The notes: generated by a model not told the origin, from the letters alone. A stretch of 64,000 bases of DNA from Pelagicoccus enzymogenes (GCF_014803405.1 NZ_JACYFG010000051.1:558001-622000); one strand, 5' to 3'. Counted from the stretch's first letter, positions 1 through 9,728 are shown. Program-made: numbers and translations.

Positions 1-2
1 AT

Positions 3-2012
3 CGTGTAACGGTATCGCGGGCGGAGGTCATCAAAGGCCCTGCGGCAGGCAGCTATGGCAAGATCAACCCAGGCGGCATCATCAACATCGTCACCAAGTC
101 GCCTTCTTCCACGCCTCAGCAAGAGTACTCGGTGGAAGTGGGCACGGACGACTACACGCGTCTTGCCTTGGCAACTACCGGTCCGATCACCAAGGACGAG
201 AAGCTGCTCTATCGATTGGACAGCGCTTGGCTGACGCGCGACGACTGGGGCTTCACCGGTCGCGAACAGTTTGCCGTCTCTGGCGTACTGGAGTACAACC
301 TTTCCGAGAACACTCAGTTCACCCTGGAGAAGGAGTACCTGGAACGCGCTCAATCGCGCGGGCGTTCGCTTTTGCCGATACGCGATAGCGGAGGCTCTCG
401 CGACTACCTTCGCCTCGCCACGGAGCTCTACAACTACAGCTTCCTCGGCCCGGACGAAATCAACGACCGCGACATCGACACCACCGACTTCCGTTTCTCG
501 CACAAGTTCAGCGAGACCTTTTCGATGCGAGCCGCGTACAACAACTACGATCGCTACTTCGATCAGTTCACAGGCTACCCGGGAGAAATCGCTATCGACG
601 TGGACGGCCGCGATCCGAGCGAAATCACTGCAGAGGTGGTGATGGAGGAGGGCGTTGTTCGCTTCGTCGAACCTGTAAACTACGAGATTTGGGAATCCGG
701 CGATTCCTTCCAGGTCGACTTCCTGAAGGAATTCAACACGGAGCGTATCCAAAACCGACTCTTGGTCACCTTCGACAAGAACGAGCAGCGTGACATCCGC
801 GTGCGTTCGCGCTTGAACCGCAATACCACTGCCGAACAGCAGGCGATGCTGGAAGAGCGTTTCGGCATCGACATTACGAACAAGGACCTGCGCCGCAATT
901 CCTTCTTCAACGCGATGCAGGACCGTCGCTTCGACGTTTCCAATCCCGACTACAGCTGGATCGACCAGCAGTCCCGCGACCTCGTTCGCGAAACGGACAC
1001 CTTCGGAATTGTGGGTGACAACACCGACCCCGTCGGTATTGGAGTTATTGATACAAATTCCGACCGTACAGTTGATGTGGAAGGCGTGTTCATCGCGAAC
1101 CAGATGAAGGCTCTCGACGGCGACTTGAATATCAACATGGGCGTTCGCTATGACGAAGTGACGACCGATCTCTACAACGCACCGTTCAGCTTGAGCTCCT
1201 CCGCGCAAAGCGCGCCCAGCACCACGAGCGAATCCGTTTCCGAAGAAACCTACCAGTTCGGCATCAACTACAAGCTTGCCGAAGGCTTGATGGTTTACGG
1301 AAACACCAGCACCTCCTTCTTGCCGAGCCGCGACTTCAATACGGTTGATCCGGTCACGGGCGAGCCGCTCGCCGAAGCTCAGATCTTTGAAAACGAGAAG
1401 GGCGACGGAATGGAGATTGGCTTTAAGGGGGACGGCTTCGGCGACAAGCTAAGCTTCACGCTGGCCTACTTCGACATCAAGCGCGAGGATGTGGTCATCA
1501 ACGTCAGCGCGCCGGATCCGAACAATCCGGGAGAAACCTTCACTTACAAGGCGCAAAACGGTTTGGAGCAAGCGACGGGTTACGAGTTTGACTTCAACTT
1601 CCAAGCGTCTCGGGCCCTTAGCATTACCGGTGGTATTGGATTTGTGGATTCGGAAATTGCGATCACGGACAATGCGGTCCTTGAAGGATTGCCAGTAGCG
1701 GAGATTCCTGACTACAGCGCCAATATCGTAATGAAGTACTCGATCCGCGAGGGGAAGGCCAAGGGCTTGTTCTATACCTTCGGCATTCGCGACACCGGCG
1801 AGTCTCGCTACTCGAACTCGGGCGGCCGCGAAACGATTATCCAAGACGGTTACACGCTCTTCGAAGGTGGCGTTGGCTACAACTGGGGACAGGATCGCAA
1901 GCACACCTTGCAGCTGACCGCCAAGAACATCTTCGACGAGGAATACACGCGAGCCTCTGCCAAGCGGGGTGATCCGCAGCGATTCATTTTCCGCTACCGC
2001 GTGAAGATGTAG
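3..2012 (+). CDS. TonB-dependent outer-membrane receptor (5' end outside window)
   Basis: Outer-membrane beta-barrel that takes up a bound ligand using TonB energy. The frame is open to the left edge, so the N-terminus (signal peptide, TonB box, first part of the plug) is missing. The first residues seen are plug-domain signature (EVIKGPAAGSYGKINPGGII, then NIVTK), followed by about 620 residues of barrel with alternating aromatic and polar strands, and a C-terminal strand ending FRYRVKM. No internal ATG is needed as a start. The substrate cannot be read from sequence. The downstream pectinolytic operon on the same strand makes a plant or algal oligosaccharide plausible, but the plug resembles the siderophore-receptor-like subgroup common in Opitutae. 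A terminator separates it from the next gene. Confidence 0.93.
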   Translation, partial: RVTVSRAEVIKGPAAGSYGKINPGGIINIVTKSPSSTPQQEYSVEVGTDDYTRLALATTGPITKDEKLLYRLDSAWLTRDDWGFTGREQFAVSGVLEYNLSENTQFTLEKEYLERAQSRGRSLLPIRDSGGSRDYLRLATELYNYSFLGPDEINDRDIDTTDFRFSHKFSETFSMRAAYNNYDRYFDQFTGYPGEIAIDVDGRDPSEITAEVVMEEGVVRFVEPVNYEIWESGDSFQVDFLKEFNTERIQNRLLVTFDKNEQRDIRVRSRLNRNTTAEQQAMLEERFGIDITNKDLRRNSFFNAMQDRRFDVSNPDYSWIDQQSRDLVRETDTFGIVGDNTDPVGIGVIDTNSDRTVDVEGVFIANQMKALDGDLNINMGVRYDEVTTDLYNAPFSLSSSAQSAPSTTSESVSEETYQFGINYKLAEGLMVYGNTSTSFLPSRDFNTVDPVTGEPLAEAQIFENEKGDGMEIGFKGDGFGDKLSFTLAYFDIKREDVVINVSAPDPNNPGETFTYKAQNGLEQATGYEFDFNFQASRALSITGGIGFVDSEIAITDNAVLEGLPVAEIPDYSANIVMKYSIREGKAKGLFYTFGIRDTGESRYSNSGGRETIIQDGYTLFEGGVGYNWGQDRKHTLQLTAKNIFDEEYTRASAKRGDPQRFIFRYRVKM

Positions 2013-2037
2013 GTCCTGTTCGAAAATCTGTATTCGA

Positions 2038-2064
2038 GGGCGGGAGGTTTCCCGCCCTTTTTAT
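2038..2064 (+). terminator. Rho-independent terminator after the TonB receptor
   Basis: An 8-bp GC-rich stem (GGGCGGGA / TCCCGCCC) with a short loop is followed directly by a run of T. It lies 25 bases after the receptor stop codon. Confidence 0.9.
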
Positions 2065-2184
2065 TCAATTGATTGCTAAAACCCTGCACATGGCTTTTCT
2101 GATTTAAGGCCCAATCCTCATTCGATTACGCAAAGAAAGCGAAGCGACCTTTGACCCTGCGAAGGCGCTGCGCGGCTTATTCCC

Positions 2185-3768
2185 ATGAAGTACATTTCGA
2201 CACTGGCGCTTTCTGCCTCGATTCTCTACCTCAATGCTTGCACGAGCGAGGGGAAGCAATCGGTCTTGTGGAAGGAGTTCGCGCAGGCGAAGGCGCGCGG
2301 CGAAGCGGGCGTTTTGCCGGACTATTCCTATGCGGGCTACGATTTCTTGGAGTCACCCATTCCAGAAGGTCCAGGCCCTATCTTCGAGGTAGAAGCCTTC
2401 GGGGCGAAGCCGGACGATGGCCAATCGGATCGCGATGCGGTTCAGGCCGCCCTCGATGCGGCGTCTGTCGCAGGTGGCGTGGTACGTTTCAATAACGGTC
2501 GTTATTTGTTGAATACAACTGGAGGATCGGAGAAGCCGCTTCGTTTGAGCAAGGGAAACGTGGTGATTCGAGGCGCGGGGTCTGGAGAAGAGGGGACGCA
2601 GCTGGTGTTCGAGCGGCATTTGGAGCCAGAGTTTCCGGATCGGATGTACTCGACCCCGTTCGTGCTCCATATCGAACCGTCGACGACGGAAGAAAAAACG
2701 CTGTCGAAGGTGCTTGGAAGATCCGAGCGTGGCTCCTTCGAGCTAAGCGTCACGAATCCGCAGGCGTTCGCTGCGGGAGACTGGATTACCTTGCGACTGC
2801 AGGATCCGAAAGCGGTGCCGTCCGTATTTGGAGATCGTCCCGTCCAGCCGGATTGGGAAAGGCTGAAGACCCAAGGGATTGGCGTTTCCGAACGGCATCA
2901 AATTGTGAGCGTTGAGGGGAGTCGGCTCGCCTTGCGCGCTCCCTTGCAGACGACGGTTGACGCCGTTTTTGATTGGACGGTATGCGACTATCCCGCTTTG
3001 GAGGAAATCGGAATCGAGGGGCTTCGCTTCGTGGGCGGCTGGAAGGGGAGCTTCGTTCACCACCGCAGTGCCTTGGACGATGGCGGCTGGAGCGGCATAC
3101 GAGTGCGCAGTGTCAGGAATGGATGGATACGCGACGTAGTGATGAATGACTGGAACTATGGGATCCGCCTAGACGATTGTTCCGCTTTCAGTGTTTTGCG
3201 AGTGCGTTTCGGTGGGACGCTGGGGCATCACGCCATGCATGCTCGAGGCGGTTACGGCGTTCTCTTCGGGTTAATTGAAGATAGGGCGGGGCATTATCAC
3301 GGTCCTGGAGTCGGGTACATGAGCGCGTCGACCGTTTTTTGGCGTTGCGAGCACACGCCCAACAACTCTTTCGATGCCCATTCTACGGGGCCGTATGCGA
3401 CCTTGCTGGATGCTTGCCGCGGTGGTTGGATGTACGGTCGTAGTGGAGGTCCGCTCAAGGGCATGCCGAATCACCTGCGCGGCTTGACCGTTTGGAATTT
3501 CGAGCGAACGGGCGGAAAAGAAACTGAATTCAATTTTTGGAGACAGGAATACAACAAGCGCGACCTGTTTCTCGATGCGAACTTCGTGGGATTTCACGGA
3601 ATCGAAACTAAATTTAACGAAGCTAGCCTAGGTGCGATAGAAAGCCTCGGTTCGCCGGTAAAACCAGAATCGCTCTTCGAGGCTCAGCTTTCCCTTCGCT
3701 TGGGTGGATTGCCTGAGCATTTGGAGAAGGAACTTGCCCTTTGGGGTGCGAGCTCCTCCGAAAATTAG
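2185..3768 (+). CDS. Secreted parallel beta-helix lipoprotein (pectate lyase/GH28-like fold)
   Basis: A 527-residue protein with a signal peptide and a probable lipobox LNAC (Cys19), so likely anchored in a membrane facing out of the cytoplasm. At about residues 66-105 it has the N-terminal motif of the pectate-lyase-3/GH28 right-handed beta-helix family (EVEAFGAKPDDGQSDRDAVQ, then ALDAA and a GG-V-F turn). The remainder has beta-helix-like repeats (GIRVRSVRNGWIRDVVMNDW). It probably cleaves or binds a uronic-acid-containing polysaccharide, but lyase and hydrolase cannot be told apart here. It is the first gene of a four-gene operon: the symporter follows after 6 bases. The start was chosen because only this ATG gives the signal peptide. 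Confidence 0.8.
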   Translation: MKYISTLALSASILYLNACTSEGKQSVLWKEFAQAKARGEAGVLPDYSYAGYDFLESPIPEGPGPIFEVEAFGAKPDDGQSDRDAVQAALDAASVAGGVVRFNNGRYLLNTTGGSEKPLRLSKGNVVIRGAGSGEEGTQLVFERHLEPEFPDRMYSTPFVLHIEPSTTEEKTLSKVLGRSERGSFELSVTNPQAFAAGDWITLRLQDPKAVPSVFGDRPVQPDWERLKTQGIGVSERHQIVSVEGSRLALRAPLQTTVDAVFDWTVCDYPALEEIGIEGLRFVGGWKGSFVHHRSALDDGGWSGIRVRSVRNGWIRDVVMNDWNYGIRLDDCSAFSVLRVRFGGTLGHHAMHARGGYGVLFGLIEDRAGHYHGPGVGYMSASTVFWRCEHTPNNSFDAHSTGPYATLLDACRGGWMYGRSGGPLKGMPNHLRGLTVWNFERTGGKETEFNFWRQEYNKRDLFLDANFVGFHGIETKFNEASLGAIESLGSPVKPESLFEAQLSLRLGGLPEHLEKELALWGASSSEN

Positions 3769-3774
3769 GTCTTC

Positions 3775-5535
3775 ATGGATATTTCGCTTACCAATTTCGA
3801 CTACGGCGTAGTCGCCTTTTATTTCCTGTTCATGTTGGCGATAGGGCTTCTCTTTCGGAAGTTTATCGGCGACACCAGCGATTACTTCCGCGGTGGCGGG
3901 CAGATGGCGTGGTGGATGGCGGGCAGCAGCGCCTTTATGGTGCAGTTCAGCGCCTGGACTTTCACGGGTGCAGCCAGCAAGGCCTATCAGGACGGAGTGT
4001 TGATCCTCGTTATCTTCTTTGGCAATGCGATCGGCTTTCTCGGAAACTTCTGGTGGTTTGCGGCGAAGTGCCGCCAGTCTCGGGTCGTGACGCCGGTGGA
4101 GGCGATGCGTATCCGTTTCGGAAAGACAGCGGAGCAGATGTTCACCTGGCTGCAGCTTCCCATCGGGACTCTCTACGCGGGAATTTGGTTAAACGGATTG
4201 GGCGTATTCTTCGCCGCCGTTTTTGGGTTCGATATAGAGACGACCGTTCTAGTGACGGGCTTGGTAGTGCTCTTCCTTTCGGTGACCGGAGGAAGCTGGG
4301 CGGTCGTCGCTTCGGACTTTATGCAAGTGTTGGTTCTGATGCCGATCAGTGTCGTTTGCGCATTCTTTGCCCTGAAGGAAGTAGGGGGCGTAAGCGCTTT
4401 CGTGGAGGAATTCCCGGCCGAACGTCTCTTTGGCGGGGGCACGAACTACTCTTCGCTCATTTGGATCTGGGTGGTGGTCATCATCATAAAGCAATTCGCT
4501 TCTACCAATAACTTGATGGACGCGTCGCGCTACCTCTGCGCTCGCGACACGAAGGAGGCGCGCAAGGGAGCCTTGTTGGCGTCGGCTCTTTTCGTCATCG
4601 GCCCGGTTGTCTGGTTCATCCCTCCCATGGCGTCCGCAATCCTGTATCCAGATCTTGGAGAAATGTTTCCGCAGCTAAAGAAGCCCGAGGAAGCGAGCTA
4701 CGTGGCGATTTGCATCATGACCTTGCCAGCTGGCATGCTCGGTCTGCTCATGTCTGGAATTTTTGCGGCTACCATGTCTTCCATGGATAGTGGCCTCAAT
4801 CGAAACGCGGGCATCTTTGTACGTAACTTCTATTTGCCGGTCCTGCGTCCGCAGGCCGATGAGAAGGAGCTTTTGCTGGTGGGCAAAATCACGACTTTGG
4901 TGCTGGGGGGAGCGATCATTTTCGCAGGTATCCAATTCAGCCAACTCAAGGACATTGGCTTGTTCGACCTGATGCTGCAGTTTGGGGCATTGGTGGCGAT
5001 TCCAATGCAGGTGCCGCTGATTTGGGGGCTGGTGGTGAAGCGGGTCCCGGACTGGGCGAGTTGGGTGTCGATCCTTTTGGGGCTCATCGTTTCCTTCTCG
5101 GTCAAGACTTGGGTGACGCCAGAGTTCGTGCACGAATTTCTTGGCTTGGATGCGGACTTTTCCGATCGGGAGGCAGGCGACCTCAAGCTGATTCTAGGTG
5201 TCGTGATCAATATCTCCTTCGGTTCACTGGTCTACCTTGGCTCCTCCTTGCTCTACAAGGAGCCCAAGGAGTCGCGCAAGGTCGAAGTCGATACCTTTTT
5301 CGCCAATCTGCAAACGCCAGTGGAGGCAAACGAGACGGGATCGGGAGAACGCGATGCGTCGCAAGGCAAGGCCCTGGGCATTCTTTCCATGATCTACGGT
5401 GGCTTCGTTGCAGTGCTGGCGCTTATTCCAAATCCCGCGAGCGGACGTTTCGCCTTCCTCTTTTGCGGCGGCGTGTTGTTGGGAATTGGATACGCTCTAG
5501 CTAAGACGGGAAAACGATCCCCAAAAACGAAGTGA
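3775..5535 (+). CDS. Sodium:solute symporter (SSS family)
   Basis: A 586-residue inner-membrane protein with about 13-14 hydrophobic segments, typical for sodium/solute symporters (SglT/PutP-like). Family features include the N-terminal LTNFDYGVVAFYFLFMLAIG helix, the FRGGGQMAWWMAGSSAFMVQ segment after helix 1, and SIDSGLNR-like MSSMDSGLNRNAGIF in the middle. A hydrophilic loop near residue 505-530 precedes the last two helices. It starts 6 bases after the beta-helix gene and ends 16 bases before a dehydrogenase, so it is probably co-transcribed. It likely imports the mono- or disaccharide or uronate released by the secreted enzyme, by inference from context. The exact solute is unknown. Confidence 0.92.
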   Translation: MDISLTNFDYGVVAFYFLFMLAIGLLFRKFIGDTSDYFRGGGQMAWWMAGSSAFMVQFSAWTFTGAASKAYQDGVLILVIFFGNAIGFLGNFWWFAAKCRQSRVVTPVEAMRIRFGKTAEQMFTWLQLPIGTLYAGIWLNGLGVFFAAVFGFDIETTVLVTGLVVLFLSVTGGSWAVVASDFMQVLVLMPISVVCAFFALKEVGGVSAFVEEFPAERLFGGGTNYSSLIWIWVVVIIIKQFASTNNLMDASRYLCARDTKEARKGALLASALFVIGPVVWFIPPMASAILYPDLGEMFPQLKKPEEASYVAICIMTLPAGMLGLLMSGIFAATMSSMDSGLNRNAGIFVRNFYLPVLRPQADEKELLLVGKITTLVLGGAIIFAGIQFSQLKDIGLFDLMLQFGALVAIPMQVPLIWGLVVKRVPDWASWVSILLGLIVSFSVKTWVTPEFVHEFLGLDADFSDREAGDLKLILGVVINISFGSLVYLGSSLLYKEPKESRKVEVDTFFANLQTPVEANETGSGERDASQGKALGILSMIYGGFVAVLALIPNPASGRFAFLFCGGVLLGIGYALAKTGKRSPKTK

Positions 5536-5551
5536 GGAGGGCTGGATCCGC

Positions 5552-6562
5552 ATGAACTCTACCAATCTGATTGTCTTAAAGGATAGGGAACGCGACACCT
5601 TCCTAAAGGGGGGGCGACTCGAGTCGTTGCAAGCTCTGTTGGAACCCTGTCTTCTAGTGGATGCCGAAACTTGCTCCAAAAAGGAATGGGCTGAGCTTTT
5701 AGCGGAGAGCAATCCTGAGATCATCGTCGGTGGGTGGGGCATGCATCCCTTGCCGGAAGATACGATGAGCGCCCTGGCTCCAGCCTTGCGCTACCTTTGT
5801 TACCTGCCTGGCTCCGTGCGGCATCTGGTTTCTCGGGAGCAGATCGATGCAGGTCTGCTCGTTACGAATTGGGGAAACTCCATTAGCCGGACCATTTCGG
5901 AGTGCGCCCTGCTGCTGACCCTTTCTTGCATGCGCCGTCTTACGTATTGGTCGCATCAGATGCACGACGAGGGGGGGTGGAAAGATTCGAGCACGGTGAC
6001 GCTTTCTCTCTTCGAACGGAGGGTAGGCTTGCACGGTTTCGGGGCAATTGCCAAAGAGCTTGTCCCCTTGTTGAGACCTTTCACTTCGCGCATCTCTGCT
6101 TACACGGAAGGCATGCCGGACGAAGTGTATCAAGAATTTGGAGTAAGGAAGGCGAATAGCTTGCAAGAGCTCTTCTCTCAGCACGATGTAGTCATCGAGC
6201 TAGAAGCCCTCACGCCTGATCGGCATCAAATCATAGGCGAGGACCTGCTGCGCAGCATTCCGGAAGGCGGCGCCTTTATCAACGTCGCCCGCGGCGCTTT
6301 GGTCGATGAAGAGGCATTGTTGCGGGTGGTGAAAAGTACCGAGCTGCAAGTCGGGCTGGACGTTTTCGCCGCTGAACCGCTGGCGGCTGACCATCCGTTG
6401 CGGGGATGTCGCAACGTAACCCTCTTGCCGCATTTGAGTGGACCGACGACGGACCGCCGCTGCGATGCAGGGGATCGGGCTTTGGAAAATCTCAAACGCT
6501 ATCGGTCGGGAGAGGCATTGATCGCGCCGATCACCTCAGAAGTCTACGATCGCTCGACCTAA
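5552..6562 (+). CDS. D-isomer-specific 2-hydroxyacid dehydrogenase
   Basis: A 336-residue cytoplasmic NAD-dependent dehydrogenase of the PGDH/GyaR-like family. The Rossmann motif VGLHGFGAIAKELVPLL lies near residue 160. The catalytic Arg is in NVARGALVDEEALL, and the catalytic His is in LLPHLSGPT near the C-terminus. Members reduce 2-keto acids to D-2-hydroxy acids or the reverse. The first 100 residues are less conserved but carry the usual flavodoxin-like outer domain. It sits between a symporter and a DUF2264 gene in one operon, so it probably acts on a keto-sugar acid from pectin-type breakdown, which is an inference. An RBS (gaggagggctgg) lies upstream of the ATG. Confidence 0.88.
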   Translation: MNSTNLIVLKDRERDTFLKGGRLESLQALLEPCLLVDAETCSKKEWAELLAESNPEIIVGGWGMHPLPEDTMSALAPALRYLCYLPGSVRHLVSREQIDAGLLVTNWGNSISRTISECALLLTLSCMRRLTYWSHQMHDEGGWKDSSTVTLSLFERRVGLHGFGAIAKELVPLLRPFTSRISAYTEGMPDEVYQEFGVRKANSLQELFSQHDVVIELEALTPDRHQIIGEDLLRSIPEGGAFINVARGALVDEEALLRVVKSTELQVGLDVFAAEPLAADHPLRGCRNVTLLPHLSGPTTDRRCDAGDRALENLKRYRSGEALIAPITSEVYDRST

Positions 6563-6570
6563 CTTTTTTG

Positions 6571-8457
6571 ATGAACCTACAATCGAATCTCACTTGCGCT
6601 ACGGTGCCCGCATCCTACCGCTATTGGCAAGACGCCGCGAAAGAGCTGTTGCAGCCGCTGCTGGACCTGATGCAAACGGGGTTAGCGCATCTGCCGATCG
6701 AGGGGAAGGCTAGCGATCACTGCCTGGATGCGGATCGCTTGGAGGCGTTTGCGCGTCCGTTTCTGTTATTTTGCCATTGGGAGGTCTCGCTAGGGCATCA
6801 CTGCGAGGAGAGCGACAGGGAAGCCTTGGAAAAAGGCAAGGCGTGGTTTCGGCAGGCCTTGCTCTTAGGAACGGATTCCGAGTCGGATCAGTTTTTTGGA
6901 TACTCCACGAACTACCGCCAGCATTCGGTTGAGATGGGCTTGCTCGGCATCGCCTTCGAGATGAGTCGAAACTGGTTGTGGGAATCGTATTCGGATTTCG
7001 AGCGCGAACAGGTTTTGGTTTGGTTGGAATCGGATGCGGGCAACGGGCACCATTGGAACAACCATCTCTTTTTCGGCGTTTTCTTGCTGGAGTTTCTTGC
7101 GGCCGAGCGCGGCGAGAATGCTCGTTGCCGGGCTGCTATCGATTGGTACTTCGAGGAACTGGAAAAGATGTACGCGGGCGACGGTTGGTACATGGACGGA
7201 AACAACCAGGCCTTCGATTTCTACAACGCCTACGCTTGGCACTTCTATCCTATGTGGTGGATACGTCTATATGGCGAAAAGGATCCCGCTCGCTGCGAGC
7301 GTTTGGCGAAACGAACCCGCTTGTTTTTGGAAACGTATGCTAGCTTCTTCGCGGATAGCGGGGAGCATCCTGCCTTTGGGCGTTCGATTGCTTACCGCTT
7401 CAACGCGTCGGCCCCAATTGCGTTGGCCCACCAACAAGGGGCATCGCCCTTGAGCCCTGCAGTGTCGCGAGAACTCTGCACCCGAAACCTAAAGTTCTTT
7501 TTGGACTGTCCTATCGAGCAGAGCCAAGGGTGCTTGTCCTTGGGCTGGGTGGATGCGTTTCCAGATTTGACCGAGAGCTACTCTTGCGGAGGCTCCCCGT
7601 ACTGGGCAGCCAAAGGCTTCGCCCCCTTGTTGCTTCCTCCTAGCGACCCGTTTTGGACGGACGGGGAGGAGAGCCTGCCGAGCGATAGTAGCGTAGCTTT
7701 AAAGGGACCGAAATTGATCGTGCGCAAGGTCAACGGAGCCTCTGAGATCATCAATGCGGGCACGCAGATCGGCTCCTCCAATACTCGATTTGGGGCCCAC
7801 AAGTGGGGCCGCCTTAGTTACAAGTCCGGTTGGGGATTTACGATTCCTCGGAGCAACGATGTGTATCCGTTTGATGGATCGCTGACCGCTCAAATGAAAG
7901 GAAGCGAATTTGTTTATGGGCGGCACGGCACCGTTCCGCTTGTCTTGGAGAGCGACCGTATGGCTTGCATGTACAGCTTGGGGGGGAAGGTCGATGGCTT
8001 GCAGGTTTCGGTTGAAACGAATCTCCACTGGAAGGGGGACTGGCAGTTGGCGGTCCACCGTTGCAAATCCTGCCAAGAGGTGACTTTGCGCTTCGGGTCT
8101 TACCCGCTCAGCTATCACGATTCCGAGTCAATCAGGGTCGAGGAAAAGGAGGGATGGGTGCAAGCTCGAACCGACGTAAAGGCTATCGCCTTGCAGGCGG
8201 TATCAGGCTATGATTCGACCGCCGTTGATGAACGCTCGAGCGAAGCGGATGGACCGCGTCGCAGCATCCAGGCCCCCTTGCATGTTACGGGATTGCTGCT
8301 CAAGGAATTGGCCCCACTGGAAACGGTGACCTTGGTAAGCTTAAGCTACGCGGGAAAAGATTTTGCGGCAGCGGCTCCCTGGTCAGTTTTGTCGGCGTCG
8401 GATGGATACATCAAGTTGAAGCATCCATTGTTGGGTGATTGGGAGATTAGTGGATAG
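6571..8457 (+). CDS. DUF2264 domain-containing protein
   Basis: A 628-residue protein with no signal peptide. Family DUF2264 is recognised from the N-terminal block (RYWQDAAKELLQPLLDLMQT, RPFLLFCHW) and the Trp/Tyr-rich middle (GDGWYMDGNNQAFDFYNAYA). The first 400 residues look like an (alpha/alpha) toroid as in GH88/GH105-type unsaturated uronyl hydrolases and polysaccharide lyases. The last 230 look like a beta-sandwich. DUF2264 genes are often found in pectin and rhamnogalacturonan loci, so an intracellular oligosaccharide-processing role is plausible but not shown. The frame is open further upstream into the previous gene. ATG 6571 was chosen because it begins 8 bases after that gene stops and gives the family N-terminus. 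Confidence 0.85.
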   Translation: MNLQSNLTCATVPASYRYWQDAAKELLQPLLDLMQTGLAHLPIEGKASDHCLDADRLEAFARPFLLFCHWEVSLGHHCEESDREALEKGKAWFRQALLLGTDSESDQFFGYSTNYRQHSVEMGLLGIAFEMSRNWLWESYSDFEREQVLVWLESDAGNGHHWNNHLFFGVFLLEFLAAERGENARCRAAIDWYFEELEKMYAGDGWYMDGNNQAFDFYNAYAWHFYPMWWIRLYGEKDPARCERLAKRTRLFLETYASFFADSGEHPAFGRSIAYRFNASAPIALAHQQGASPLSPAVSRELCTRNLKFFLDCPIEQSQGCLSLGWVDAFPDLTESYSCGGSPYWAAKGFAPLLLPPSDPFWTDGEESLPSDSSVALKGPKLIVRKVNGASEIINAGTQIGSSNTRFGAHKWGRLSYKSGWGFTIPRSNDVYPFDGSLTAQMKGSEFVYGRHGTVPLVLESDRMACMYSLGGKVDGLQVSVETNLHWKGDWQLAVHRCKSCQEVTLRFGSYPLSYHDSESIRVEEKEGWVQARTDVKAIALQAVSGYDSTAVDERSSEADGPRRSIQAPLHVTGLLLKELAPLETVTLVSLSYAGKDFAAAAPWSVLSASDGYIKLKHPLLGDWEISG

Positions 8458-8471
8458 GGTTGCGGCCCTGT

Positions 8472-9533
8472 CTAGCTCTCGCAATTGGGGCGGGCGATGA
8501 CGCCGGAGTAGGGTTCGTCGGCGAAGAGGGCGTCGCCGTCTTCGGGCATATGGCGGTCGCAAATATCGAAGAGTTGCTGCTTGGTCTTGGCCCGACGCAT
8601 CTCGTAGAGGAACTTGCCTTCGGGATCGACGCCTTGCCCTACGAAGTTGAGGTACTTCTTCATCTTGTTGACCTGGGCTTGCTCGGGGGCGTGCGGCTTG
8701 GCAACGGCTGCGTAAAGATCCTTCACGTAGCGGTTGACTTGGTGAAGGGTGATTTTGGATACAGGGAGGCCAGCTTGGTCTTCGCGGATTTGGCGGAAGA
8801 TCCAGGGGTTGCGGATGGCGTGGCGGCCGACCATGACTCCGGCGGCACCGGTATAGTCGAGCACCCAGCGGGCTTTGGCGGCGGAGGTGACGTCGCCGTT
8901 TGCGAGCAAGGGGCAGTTCACGCGTTCGGCGGCGCGCTTGATGAAGTCGTAGTGGACTTGGCTGCGGTACATTTCCTTGACGGTGCGGCCGTGCAGGCTG
9001 AGCAGGTCAACCTCGTGCTTGTTGACGAGGTCGAGGATGGCATCGAAGTTTTCCGTATCCTGGAAGCCAATACGCATTTTGACCGTGAAAAGTCCTGGCA
9101 CGGCTTCGCGCAGGGCGCCGAGGACTTGGTCGACTTTTTGCGGGTCGCGCAGGAGTCCGCCGCCGCATTGCTTCTTGTAGACGGTGGGGGAGGGGCAGCC
9201 CATGTTGAGGTCGACGCCGGCGATGGGGTGGGCTTGCAGGTCCTTGGCGGCGCGGGTGAGGTGGTAGATGTCTTCGCCGATCATTTGGGCGAAGACGGGG
9301 CGTCCGGTGTTGTTTTCGGTAACGGCTTCGAGGATGTGCTTTTCAAGCCGCGACTGCACGTGCACGCGGAAGTATTCGGTGACGAAATAGTCGGGCGCTC
9401 CGCAGTCGGCGATGACCGCCATGAAGGGTTTGTCGGTGACATCCTGCATGGGCGCTAGGGCAGTGAGTGGCTGTCCGGCCTCGATAGGGGCGGGAAGGGG
9501 CGTCTTAGCTCGACTGACGTTTGCTTCGCTCAT
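8472..9533 (-). CDS. dus: tRNA-dihydrouridine synthase (DUS family)
   Basis: A 353-residue TIM-barrel flavoenzyme that reduces uridine to dihydrouridine in the D-loop region of tRNA. It shows the N-terminal LAPMQDVTDKPF motif and VDLNMGCPSPTVYKKQCGGG with the catalytic Cys at NMGCP. FMN-binding and catalytic segments follow (VKMRIGF, LSLHGRTVKEMY, LLANGDVTSA, GVMVGRHAIRNPWIF). The C-terminal helical tRNA-binding domain is present. It is convergent with the DUF2264 gene (14 bases between stops). The DusA/B/C subtype was not assigned with certainty; the sequence is closest in style to DusB-like bacterial enzymes. Confidence 0.95.
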   Translation of the reverse strand: MSEANVSRAKTPLPAPIEAGQPLTALAPMQDVTDKPFMAVIADCGAPDYFVTEYFRVHVQSRLEKHILEAVTENNTGRPVFAQMIGEDIYHLTRAAKDLQAHPIAGVDLNMGCPSPTVYKKQCGGGLLRDPQKVDQVLGALREAVPGLFTVKMRIGFQDTENFDAILDLVNKHEVDLLSLHGRTVKEMYRSQVHYDFIKRAAERVNCPLLANGDVTSAAKARWVLDYTGAAGVMVGRHAIRNPWIFRQIREDQAGLPVSKITLHQVNRYVKDLYAAVAKPHAPEQAQVNKMKKYLNFVGQGVDPEGKFLYEMRRAKTKQQLFDICDRHMPEDGDALFADEPYSGVIARPNCES

Positions 9534-9653
9534 GAAGGCGGGGTTGATGGACGGAGATGGGGGAAAAGTGAAGGAGGAATTTTGAAGGAGGAAGGGGGAA
9601 TTGGAAGGATGAGGGGTGAGGGGGGATTGGGGAGAGGAGCTTTGGTGGCGGTT

Positions 9654-9695
9654 TTTGAACCACTGATGGGGACGATTGGCACCGATTTTTTGTTT
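9654..9695. repeat. Degenerate dispersed intergenic motif
   Basis: The tract 'gaaccactgatgggg...ggcaccgattttt' resembles the 'aaccacggatggacacggat' noncoding motif scattered through many Verrucomicrobiota genomes (recalled from experience, not searched). It sits in the purine-rich 195-base gap between the dus and DUF1801 genes, which holds no convincing gene. Similar fragments occur near 36012, 36079 and 45199. Confidence 0.4.
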
Positions 9696-9728
9696 TTGGT
9701 GACTTGGGGAATTGTTTTCTTGGGATGA

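Noticed and set aside
8460-9458. A 332-residue plus-strand frame rich in Val, Gly and Ala
   Set aside because: Antisense shadow of the tRNA-dihydrouridine synthase gene.
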